Source: Anaerolineae bacterium
GTDB lineage: Bacteria; Chloroflexota; Anaerolineae; B4-G1
Direction: 5' to 3'
Length of the DNA: 17,013 nucleotides
Assembly (NCBI GenBank): GCA_016783285.1
Contig: JADHWW010000143.1
Span: 1 to 17,013, forward strand
Positions 6,297 to 13,138 of the stretch are shown here, in pieces (positions within the stretch are counted from its first letter, which is position 1; each line of letters opens with the position of its first letter). The notes under the pieces are model-generated. The model made no database searches and was not told the origin of the DNA. It was given only the letters and a program-made list of their open reading frames with translations. The position numbers and the translations under genes were made by a program.

Positions 6297-7274
6297 ATGA
6301 GGGAGATGAATCCAACTGGGGGCGGTAAAAGCCCCCTTTCGTTATTGATGTGGGCAGCCCTGGTCGCCGCGCTGGCGGCGGCGGCCTACCTGACTGGGGC
6401 AGGGCTGGCACAGCGTTGGATAGGGCCGTCCCTGGCGCTTCCCAGCGAGACGCAGATTCCGACACGGGTTCCGGCGCAGACTCCAGTGCAGGCTGCCGAC
6501 TGCCTCACACCGGGTGAGCCAGCGGAGGGAACCTTGGGCGCGGAGGCCGGGGAGGAATGGCAGTTTCAGGGCCGCGTAGGCCAATCTGCCACCATTGAAA
6601 TGTGGCTCCACCCAGGCTCCGGTTCCAGTGTGGAGGCCGAACTAGCCGTCCACTTGCTTAGTCCCGACGGAACTGTGCTGGCAAATGAGACAGGCTCCGT
6701 GTTCCTGCCCCCCTATCTGTTCGAGCCGCGCCTGCCAACCACCGGCCTCTACCGCGTACAGGTGACGCCGGTCTCAGGTGCGCCGGGCCGATACTCCCTT
6801 ATGCTCACCCTCTCAGATGCACCCGCGCCAATCATACCAGGCGTAACCCCTCCTCCACAGCCGACTATGGCAACCCCTGGCGGTCACGCCGTTGCTGACC
6901 AAGGGCTGTTCCAATGGCCCAGCACACGGCGCGCGATATCCGGCTGGACCTTCCACGATCCTCGCAACCCCGGCCACATCGGCCTCGACATCGCCGCCAG
7001 GATGTGGGACCCCATCGTCGCGGTGGCGGACGGGGTAGTGGTCTTCGCCGAGTGGGGGGGCGGCTACGGTAACCTGGTCATCGTGGGTCATGAGAACGGC
7101 TGGCGCTCCTACTACGCCCACCTTACGGAGATTGTGGTCGAGTTTGGGCAGGAAGTACGACAGGGAGAACTCCTGGGCGGGGCGGGCACCACCGGCTATT
7201 CCACCGGACCGCACCTGCACTTCGAGTTGCGCTACCAGGGCCGGCCGGTGGACCCCCACGTCCATCTGCCGTAG
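6297..7274 (+). CDS. Membrane-anchored M23 (LytM/Peptidase_M23) metallopeptidase
   Basis: The 325-residue protein has an N-terminal membrane segment (about 13-36, LLMWAALVAALAAAAYL), a Pro/Thr-rich linker, a beta-rich region resembling bacterial pre-peptidase (PPC) domains (about 72-172, with GEEWQFQGRVG and LLSPDGTVLA), a second Pro/Thr-rich linker (175-195) and a C-terminal M23 domain (about 205-325). Zinc and catalytic residues are H227 and D231 (GHIGLDIA), H275 (SYYAHL) and H307/H309 (GPHLHFEL). M23 enzymes cut peptide crossbridges in cell walls; in organisms with little peptidoglycan they may act on other envelope proteins. The gene follows the phosphodiesterase by 43 bp in the same direction. 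There is no strong ribosome binding site at ATG 6297; ATG 6306 is an alternative. Confidence 0.9.
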   Translation: MREMNPTGGGKSPLSLLMWAALVAALAAAAYLTGAGLAQRWIGPSLALPSETQIPTRVPAQTPVQAADCLTPGEPAEGTLGAEAGEEWQFQGRVGQSATIEMWLHPGSGSSVEAELAVHLLSPDGTVLANETGSVFLPPYLFEPRLPTTGLYRVQVTPVSGAPGRYSLMLTLSDAPAPIIPGVTPPPQPTMATPGGHAVADQGLFQWPSTRRAISGWTFHDPRNPGHIGLDIAARMWDPIVAVADGVVVFAEWGGGYGNLVIVGHENGWRSYYAHLTEIVVEFGQEVRQGELLGGAGTTGYSTGPHLHFELRYQGRPVDPHVHLP

Positions 7275-7383
7275 GTGCGGGATCGCAACCCCTGCAGGCG
7301 AGTTTCATCAACTTTCTGGACCGCCAGGTCATCGCCACGCTGGCTCCCCATCAGCACTCATGGGGTCGCTGATTTGAAGCAAA
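7275..7383. other. Intergenic stretch with one weak hairpin
   Basis: No gene seen. CCCCAT (7346-7351) and ATGGGG (7360-7365) form a 6-bp stem with an 8-nt loop about 75 bp after the M23 stop, a possible weak terminator without a T-tract. The stretch ends at the target duplication of the MITE-like element. Confidence 0.35.
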
Positions 7384-7550
7384 CCCTGATGGTAACTGCT
7401 CAGCCAGTCACAAATAGAACACGGATCAACACGAATCACACGGTTGTACGCAGATAAAGACAAAAAATCTGTGAGAACCCGTTTCATCCGTGTGTATCCG
7501 TGTGCTATTTGTGCCTGTTTTGGGAAGAGTCTGAGTAGTCACCCCTGATG
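7384..7550. mobile_element. MITE-like element, copy B, with 8-bp target duplication
   Basis: The element body is 7392-7542 (151 bp). It is bounded by the direct repeat CCCTGATG (7384-7391 and 7543-7550), an 8-bp target-site duplication. Immediately inside are terminal inverted repeats GTAACTGCTCAG (7392-7403) and CTGAGTAGTCAC (7531-7542), 10 of 12 complementary. Further in, CAAATAGAACACGGAT (7411-7426) pairs with ATCCGTGTGCTATTTG (7496-7511), so most of the element can fold into one long hairpin. It codes for nothing. It sits 14-25 bp upstream of the iron-sulfur protein gene and probably separated that gene from its original upstream region. Confidence 0.88.
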
Positions 7551-7563
7551 AAAAGATAGGTGA

Positions 7564-8577
7564 ATGATGAAACGTAAGTTCTGGCCTTTTCGGATACAGC
7601 CCTCTACCCGGTCCTTCGCACGGGAGGCGCGGCGCACGCCGGGCTACTCCCTGCTCGACTGGCTGCACGGCTACATCTACATACGCTGGCCCTACCTGTA
7701 TATTAGCATCGGAACCGGAGAGCATCCCCTGGCCCGGCGCTTCGGGCCGTTCGTGCGTTGGCTGGCTGGGCTGTTTCTCTCCAGGTCGGCCGATGACCGT
7801 CCGGCTGAGTGTGCTCGCCGGGGCGCGCACGTCGAAGGCTCACGACGCAGTCCCGCCCGCATAACCTTCGCCGACACATACCACGGCAAGGTCGTCCCCC
7901 TGGAGGCAGCGACGCAACTGGTCACGGTGGGGGAGGAGATCCGCCTGACCGACCTGGAGCAAGTGATCCCCTACGCCCACGCCCGCGACATTGTACTGCA
8001 GAACCCCGACCACATCGTTGTCCTGGATTGCCCCTGCCGCGCTTCCCGCCCCAATCCCTGCCAACCCATTGACGTCTGCCTCATTGTCGGCGAACCGTTC
8101 GCCAGTTTCGTCGCCGAGCACCACCCCCGCCGCTCCCGCTGGATCACCCCCGATGAGGCAGTGGAGATCCTGCGCGCCGAGGACGAGCGCGGCCACGTGC
8201 ACCACGCCTTCTTCAAGGACGCTATGCTGGGCCGCTTCTACGCCATCTGCAACTGTTGCGCCTGTTGCTGCGGGGCGATGCAGGCCCATCGGCACGGCAC
8301 TCCGATGCTGGCCTCTTCCGGCTACGTCGCCAGCGTGGATGCCGACCTGTGCGTCGGCTGCGCCATCTGCGCCGACTTTTGCCAGTTCGGAGCACTCTCG
8401 GTGAGTGACGGCGCCGCTGCCGTGGACACCAGCGCCTGCATGGGCTGCGGCGTGTGTGTCTCCAAATGTGCACAGGGGGCGCTTGCGCTCGTGCGCGATC
8501 CGGCCAAGGGCGAGCCTTTGGAGATCCACGGACTCAACAGGGGGCTAGAGAGAGGGTTCATTACTGGTTCTGCGTGA
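7564..8577 (+). CDS. Cysteine-rich iron-sulfur protein with C-terminal 2[4Fe-4S] ferredoxin domain
   Basis: A 337-residue protein with 18 cysteines in motif positions. The C-terminal ferredoxin domain has two CxxCxxCxxxC motifs: C263, C266, C269, C273 and C292, C295, C298, C302. Ahead of it are two unusual groups: C156, C158, C166 and C172 (LDCPCRAS, NPCQPIDVC) and the dense run CNCCACCC (229-236). The N-terminal 75 residues are basic and aromatic (LHGYIYIRWPYLYISIG), perhaps membrane-associated, but no clear signal peptide is present. The ferredoxin clusters imply electron transfer; the extra motifs suggest one or more further clusters. I recognise the architecture only as an uncharacterised 4Fe-4S protein family and assign no pathway. 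ATG 7567 is an equally possible start; the ribosome binding site (AGGTGA) is close and weak. Confidence 0.85.
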   Translation: MMKRKFWPFRIQPSTRSFAREARRTPGYSLLDWLHGYIYIRWPYLYISIGTGEHPLARRFGPFVRWLAGLFLSRSADDRPAECARRGAHVEGSRRSPARITFADTYHGKVVPLEAATQLVTVGEEIRLTDLEQVIPYAHARDIVLQNPDHIVVLDCPCRASRPNPCQPIDVCLIVGEPFASFVAEHHPRRSRWITPDEAVEILRAEDERGHVHHAFFKDAMLGRFYAICNCCACCCGAMQAHRHGTPMLASSGYVASVDADLCVGCAICADFCQFGALSVSDGAAAVDTSACMGCGVCVSKCAQGALALVRDPAKGEPLEIHGLNRGLERGFITGSA

Positions 8578-8579
8578 TT

Positions 8580-8608
8580 TTGACTTCTATGCAATGCTGG
8601 ACTATACT
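8580..8608 (+). promoter_or_regulatory. Sigma-70 promoter of the PfkB kinase gene
   Basis: TTGACT (8580-8585), a 17-nt spacer, TATACT (8603-8608). It begins 2 bp after the stop of the iron-sulfur gene, and AGGAAGG (8627-8633) follows 6 nt before ATG 8640. The kinase is therefore likely to have its own transcript, possibly continuing into the ElyC-like and sigma genes. Confidence 0.75.
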
Positions 8609-8639
8609 AAACCAATGATTACCAACAGGAAGGTCGCCA

Positions 8640-9593
8640 ATGGCGCGCTTTGACGTGATCGGCCTCGGTGTGTCCACGGTGGACATCGTCGCTCTCGTGG
8701 ATCATTTTCCTGCGAAAGAAGGTGTCCAACGCGCGGTCGATATGACCGTCCAAGGCGGAGGCCCAGTGGCTACGGCGATTGTTACGCTCGCCAGGTTGGG
8801 TGCAAGGGTGGCCATGATTGATGCGCTTGGGGATGACTGGAGGGGAATGCTTATCCTGGAAGAGTTCCAGAGAGAGGGCGTGTGCACCGACTATGTCGAG
8901 GTGAGCAAAGGTCACACCTCCTCAACCGCCTGCGTCCTCGTTCGCAAAGACAGCGGCGCTCGGTCAATCGTGTACTCTCCGGGAACTGCGCCGGAATTGC
9001 CGCCCGCAGATGTCCCTCCCTCCGTGATCGAGTCCGCCAGGTTCCTGCACGTCAATGGTCGCCACTGGGATGTGTGTCTGCAGGCGAGCCAATGGGCCCG
9101 TGATGCGAATGTCCAGGTCTCGTTCGACGGTGGCGCCCACCGATATCGTCCGGAGATGAAACAACTTGTGCCTCTCACGGACATCTGCATTGTCGCCCGC
9201 GACTTTGCCGAGAAGTATACGCAACAAACGGATGTCCGGAGAGCCGCCGAGATACTCCTGAGAGATGGCCCAAGGCTGGTCGCGATAACCGATGGCACGA
9301 GGGGGAGTTGGATTCATCCACGGAAGGGGCGGCCCTTTCACCAACCGGCGGTTCTACTTCCAAGCGTCATGGACACGACCGGGTGCGGCGATAGTTATCA
9401 CGGGGCATTCCTCTTCGGTCTACTCAAGGGGCTTGAACTGGAAGAAACCGCTTCTTTGGCAAGCGCGGTAGCCGCGTTGAACAGCCAACACCTTGGCGGT
9501 CGAATAGGAATACCCACATCTGAACAAGTAAAGCCGTTTCTCTCGAAGATACGTCGTTATGGGGGGCAAAGGGATGTTTCTGTTTCTCTCTAA
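8640..9593 (+). CDS. PfkB-family carbohydrate (or nucleoside) kinase
   Basis: A 317-residue ribokinase-fold enzyme, normal length for the family, that phosphorylates a sugar or nucleoside with ATP in the cytoplasm. The first signature region is GGGPVATAIVTLARLG (39-54, substrate and lid region) and the second is DTTGCGDSYHGAFLFG (245-260) with catalytic base D251 and the anion hole GCGD. The N-terminus FDVIGLGVSTVDIV is typical. The exact substrate cannot be read from the sequence; the family includes ribokinase, fructokinase, KDG kinase and adenosine kinase. The start is supported by AGGAAGG 6 nt upstream. Its last 20 bp overlap the next gene. Confidence 0.92.
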   Translation: MARFDVIGLGVSTVDIVALVDHFPAKEGVQRAVDMTVQGGGPVATAIVTLARLGARVAMIDALGDDWRGMLILEEFQREGVCTDYVEVSKGHTSSTACVLVRKDSGARSIVYSPGTAPELPPADVPPSVIESARFLHVNGRHWDVCLQASQWARDANVQVSFDGGAHRYRPEMKQLVPLTDICIVARDFAEKYTQQTDVRRAAEILLRDGPRLVAITDGTRGSWIHPRKGRPFHQPAVLLPSVMDTTGCGDSYHGAFLFGLLKGLELEETASLASAVAALNSQHLGGRIGIPTSEQVKPFLSKIRRYGGQRDVSVSL

Positions 9594-10365
9594 ATTCCTG
9601 CCCTTGTTCGTCTACCCACTGGGTCTCGCCTGTGTTTTGATAGTACTGGCCCTTGTGACCTACCGGCGGCGGCGCTGGCAGATGGGCAGTTTGGTTCTGG
9701 CGCTTTTGTTACTGTGGCTGGGCGGCAACCGTTGGGTATCGCTGAGTCTGGTGCGCTCTTTAGAGTGGCGCTATCTGCCGTCAGCGGAGTTGCCAGGCGC
9801 GGATGCGATCGTGGTGCTTGGCGGCGGCACCCGATCTGCTCAGTTCCCCCGGCCAACCGTGGAGCTCAATGAGGCGGGAGACCGCGTGCTCTATGCCGCT
9901 TGGCTCTACCGGCAGGGGAAAGCCGCACATATCCTCCTCAGTGGTGGGAACATCGCCTGGTTGGGACCGCAAACCCCGGCGGCGGAGAATATGGCGGCCA
10001 TTCTGGAGATGATGGGCGTACCCAATGCAGCGGTGTGGTTGGAATCTACCTCTCGCAACACGTACGAAAACGGTGTCAACAGCCGCGAAATCCTGGAACA
10101 GGAGGGGATCAAACGGATTCTGTTGGTTACCTCGGCTACGCATATGCCACGGGCGGTGCGCGTCTTCGAACGCCAGGGACTTGAGGTGATCCCCGCCCCA
10201 ACCGATTTCCTGGTGACTCAGGCTGACTGGCAATATCTCAGAGAAGCCGGCTTGCATACACAACTGATCAATCTGTTGCCCAGTGCCGACAGCCTGGAAT
10301 TGACAACCCGTGCCCTGAAGGAGTACATCGGTATTGCCGTCTACAGGCTACGAGGTTGGCTATAG
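9574..10365 (+). CDS. ElyC/YdcF-like DUF218 membrane protein
   Basis: A 263-residue protein with two membrane segments (about 8-30 and 38-52) followed by a DUF218 domain (about 75-255). Domain motifs are IVVLGGG (79-85), ILLSGG (120-125), ESTSRNTYENG (157-167) and VTSATHMPRA (185-194). Length and two-helix architecture match ElyC, an envelope biogenesis factor linked in E. coli to peptidoglycan and lipid-carrier metabolism. I chose ATG 9574 because a G-run at 9561-9566 lies about 7 nt upstream; ATG 9559 in the same frame is possible. Either start is inside the kinase gene, so translation is probably coupled. Confidence 0.87.
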   Translation: MFLFLSKFLPLFVYPLGLACVLIVLALVTYRRRRWQMGSLVLALLLLWLGGNRWVSLSLVRSLEWRYLPSAELPGADAIVVLGGGTRSAQFPRPTVELNEAGDRVLYAAWLYRQGKAAHILLSGGNIAWLGPQTPAAENMAAILEMMGVPNAAVWLESTSRNTYENGVNSREILEQEGIKRILLVTSATHMPRAVRVFERQGLEVIPAPTDFLVTQADWQYLREAGLHTQLINLLPSADSLELTTRALKEYIGIAVYRLRGWL

Positions 10366-10392
10366 TGTTTATGTGGACAGAAGTGTGGTAAG

Positions 10393-11607
10393 ATGGAGAA
10401 GATGCGACTGTATCAAGAGAACAAACTGGTGGAAAATGAAGAGGAAGTAAGCGGTGAGGAATACCTGCTGACCAAGGCGGCCGAGCAGGGTTTCGTCACG
10501 TATGGTGACATCCTGACCGCTTTTCCTCAGGTGGAAGAGAACCTGGGGGAACTAGAGGATATCCTGGCTAACCTGGTAGAAGCCGGCATTGGGGTAGGCC
10601 CACCGGAAGAAGAGCAAGAGCAAGAAGCGGGGTCGCTCCAGAAACCTGGTCGGACTGACGCGGCGGCCGATCAGGAAGCGTACTTCGACACGGTTGCAAC
10701 AGACGATACAATCGGCCTCTACATCAAGGAGATTGGACAGGTGCCCCTGCTCACGGCCGAACAGGAGGTCACGCTCGCCAAGCGTATGGAGGCCGGTCGA
10801 ATTGCTCAGGCGGACTTGGACCAGAATGGTCCTCTCAATCCGGAAGAACAGGCCGAATTGAGGAGGGCTGTGCAGGACGGTCTGGCTGCTCGTGAGCACA
10901 TCATTCGCGCCAACTCTCGCCTGGTGATCAGCGTGGCCAAGAAGTACATCGGCCGCGGCGTCCCCTTCCTCGACCTGATCCAGGAGGGCAACATCGGGCT
11001 TATCCGTACTGCCGATAAGTTCAACTACCGGTTGGGAAATAAGTTCTCGACTTATGCAACCTGGTGGATCCGGCAAGCGGTCACGCGCGCGATCGCCGAT
11101 CAGAGCCGCACGATCCGTGTGCCGGTCCACATGGGGGACCAGATCAACAGACTGCTGCGGACCTCCCACCGGCTGACGCAGGAACTGGGACGCGGGCCCG
11201 CCCCTGAGGAGTTGGCCGCCGCTCTGGAGATTCCCACACGCAAGGCAGAGGAACTGATGAGAGTGGCGCGCCGCCCTCTCTCGCTGGAGATGCCCACCAA
11301 CGACGAGGGGGAGAGCGAGTTGGGTGATTTCATCCAAGACGAAGACAGCCTGGCTCCAGACGAGGAGGTGAGCTCTTCGATGTTGCGGGAGTTGCTCCAC
11401 GAGATGCTACAGATTCTCCCGCCGCGCACAGTGCGCATTCTGCAACTGCGCTATGGACTGGTGGATGGCGAAACGTACACCCTGGAGGAGGTGGGTAAGA
11501 AACTGGGTGTGACTCGTGAACGAGTGCGCCAGATAGAGGCTCAGGCGCTCAGCCGGCTCCGTCATCCCAGACACTCCCGCAGGTTGAAAGACTTCCTGAA
11601 GAATTAG
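10393..11607 (+). CDS. rpoD: Primary-type sigma-70 factor (RpoD/SigA family)
   Basis: A 404-residue sigma factor of group 1/2 that directs RNA polymerase to -10/-35 promoters. In order: a region 1.1-like segment (about 20-66, LLTKAAEQGFVTYGDILTAF), an acidic Gln/Glu-rich linker (71-97), region 1.2 (104-133, DTIGLYIKEIGQVPLL), region 2 (about 165-247, with DLIQEGNIGLIRT, KFSTYATWWIRQAV and IADQSRTIRVPVHM), region 3 (about 250-320) and region 4 (about 340-404, LRYGLVDGETYTLEEVG and VTRERVRQIEAQAL). The presence of region 1.1 argues for a housekeeping sigma, but many Chloroflexota have several RpoD paralogues, so the symbol is tentative. It starts 27 bp after the ElyC-like gene, with no obvious promoter of its own. 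Confidence 0.93.
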   Translation: MEKMRLYQENKLVENEEEVSGEEYLLTKAAEQGFVTYGDILTAFPQVEENLGELEDILANLVEAGIGVGPPEEEQEQEAGSLQKPGRTDAAADQEAYFDTVATDDTIGLYIKEIGQVPLLTAEQEVTLAKRMEAGRIAQADLDQNGPLNPEEQAELRRAVQDGLAAREHIIRANSRLVISVAKKYIGRGVPFLDLIQEGNIGLIRTADKFNYRLGNKFSTYATWWIRQAVTRAIADQSRTIRVPVHMGDQINRLLRTSHRLTQELGRGPAPEELAAALEIPTRKAEELMRVARRPLSLEMPTNDEGESELGDFIQDEDSLAPDEEVSSSMLRELLHEMLQILPPRTVRILQLRYGLVDGETYTLEEVGKKLGVTRERVRQIEAQALSRLRHPRHSRRLKDFLKN

Positions 11608-11636
11608 TGGCGTGCGCCCATAGAAACTGAGTGGCC

Positions 11637-11663
11637 CCGCCCCGACTTGCATGGTTGGGGCGG
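11637..11663 (+). terminator. Hairpin downstream of the sigma factor gene
   Basis: CCGCCCC (11637-11643) and GGGGCGG (11657-11663) form a perfect 7-bp GC stem with a 13-nt loop, followed by TTTGCTT. It lies 30 bp after the sigma stop codon. The same hairpin-bearing sequence recurs near 16526. Confidence 0.65.
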
Positions 11664-11717
11664 TTTGCTTGGCTTGCAGCGATGGCGGGCGGGGTTTCGA
11701 TTTCTACACAAAGTCGC
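11637..11717. repeat. Dispersed approximately 80-bp repeat, left copy
   Basis: From CCGCCCCGACTTGCATGGTT through GGCTTGCAGCGAT to CTACACAAAGTCGC this stretch aligns with 16526-16612 in the same orientation. The first 60 bp are nearly identical apart from a 5-bp TGCTT duplication in the right copy; the remainder is weaker but clearly related. It contains the sigma gene's terminator hairpin. Confidence 0.8.
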
Positions 11718-11747
11718 CCTTCACCTAGACCCGATGCGCGCATCGTG

Positions 11748-11776
11748 TTGCATTAACCCAACAGGTCGGGTATAAT
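11748..11776 (+). promoter_or_regulatory. Sigma-70 promoter of the luxE-like gene, predicted leaderless
   Basis: TTGCAT (11748-11753), a 17-nt spacer, and a consensus TATAAT (11771-11776). The GTG start codon is at 11783, only 6 nt beyond the -10 box, which is where transcription would begin. No Shine-Dalgarno sequence precedes the GTG. Confidence 0.75.
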
Positions 11777-11782
11777 CACCTA

Positions 11783-13138
11783 GTGTCAACCCTGAGAGAG
11801 TTTTACTCTATCCATCCAGACGCGCGGAACAGGATATTGCTCGAGGCCATCCATGAACGCCACGCCTGGCACTATGCCCGCAACAGCGCTTACCGGGCCA
11901 CCGTGTCGGCGCGTGGTGTGGGCTCCAGTCTGCTCCCGTTGCAGTTGCCGCGCCTGCTTCGGACTAGTGCCATCACCTTCAAGGGGTATATCGAACAACT
12001 GGGCACTCCTTTTCCCCAGGATCAGCCCCAGCGCGCTCTGGCATGGTTGGCAGATCAGCTCTCGTTCGGACTGCCGTTGGAACGTGCCGCGCTCCTGCGC
12101 CCCCACTACTCGACCTTGGAGGGGCTGCTGGTCGCCATAGAGACGCTGTACTCCGACCTGGGCCTGGAGATCGTCACAAGTAGCGGTACCTCTGGCAAAT
12201 TTGCTATCCTGGTTCGCAACAAGATGACTGTGGAAGTGGCCACCGACGCGTACTTCACTGCCATTGCCCACGCCTGGAACATTGACCCCCAACATGACAT
12301 GGTATTCGTGATGCCCGCGCATAGCCGCGTCGCGATGGCGCGCATTGCTCACCTGGGTACCCGTGAACTGGGATGGGCCGCTGATAGCTCTGTTGCCTAT
12401 ACTATGCCGTTCAAAGCCGACCCCGACACCATCCGCGTGCGCACCGGTCGTACCTTCCGACCTGGCCTGCGGGGTCTGTGGGAGCGGCGCGTGCTGCATC
12501 CCTTCACGCTTTGGGCCTACGAAGCGCTGGCCGAAGACAAGTTTGTCAAGATGACAGTCCAGGCACTGGAGCAAAGCGTGGTTGCCGGCCACCCTGTGAT
12601 GCTGCTGGGCGGTTTGGTGCAACTCGATGCCGTCGGACAGCACGTGCTGGCCTGTGGCGGGATGGAGTTACCCGCTGGCAGTCGAATCGCCACGGGTGGG
12701 GGGATCAAAGAGCTCTATCCTCGTACACCAGATCAAATCCGGGCTGACCTGAGACGGGCGATACACGGGCCTGGCGGCGCGGCGTTACCCGTGACCGACA
12801 TCTACGGCATGGCAGAGGCAAACTGGGCTGCCTTCCAGTGTTCCGAGGGCAACTACCACCTACCCCCCTGGGTCTATGTGGCGGTGATGGACGACGACGA
12901 CTGTCCGCTCCAGGGCAGCGATGTCACCGGGCTGTTGGCGTTCTGGGACCCTCTGGGCGGTGGTGACGTGTACCCCCCTTTCTTTCAGTCCGCCGACCGG
13001 GTCCGGTTGGTCAACGGTAACGGCTACTTCGATGCGGCGTTGGTCTGCTCGTGTGGTGACTCCACACCCTACCTCGTACGCAACACCATCCAGCGTGTAG
13101 ACCTGATAGAGGAGGCTGGCTGTGGCGCTATCTCGTGA
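11783..13138 (+). CDS. LuxE-like acyl-protein synthetase / acyl-activating enzyme
   Basis: A 451-residue protein of the LuxE (PF04443) branch of adenylating enzymes, which activate a fatty acid with ATP and pass the acyl group to an enzyme cysteine and on to LuxC. Adenylation motifs are in order: TSSGTSGKF (132-140, phosphate-binding loop), ATGGGIKE (303-310) and DIYGMAEANW (339-348). The C-terminus has CSCGD (422-426) and ends EEAGCGAIS, with C447 four residues from the end, a position like the acyl-accepting cysteine of characterised LuxE. It is about 80 residues longer than luminous-bacterial LuxE (about 370). GTG 11783 is the only plausible start. It overlaps the luxC-like gene by 17 nt. 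Acid substrate unknown; a PaaK-like CoA ligase is the alternative reading. Confidence 0.83.
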   Translation: MSTLREFYSIHPDARNRILLEAIHERHAWHYARNSAYRATVSARGVGSSLLPLQLPRLLRTSAITFKGYIEQLGTPFPQDQPQRALAWLADQLSFGLPLERAALLRPHYSTLEGLLVAIETLYSDLGLEIVTSSGTSGKFAILVRNKMTVEVATDAYFTAIAHAWNIDPQHDMVFVMPAHSRVAMARIAHLGTRELGWAADSSVAYTMPFKADPDTIRVRTGRTFRPGLRGLWERRVLHPFTLWAYEALAEDKFVKMTVQALEQSVVAGHPVMLLGGLVQLDAVGQHVLACGGMELPAGSRIATGGGIKELYPRTPDQIRADLRRAIHGPGGAALPVTDIYGMAEANWAAFQCSEGNYHLPPWVYVAVMDDDDCPLQGSDVTGLLAFWDPLGGGDVYPPFFQSADRVRLVNGNGYFDAALVCSCGDSTPYLVRNTIQRVDLIEEAGCGAIS

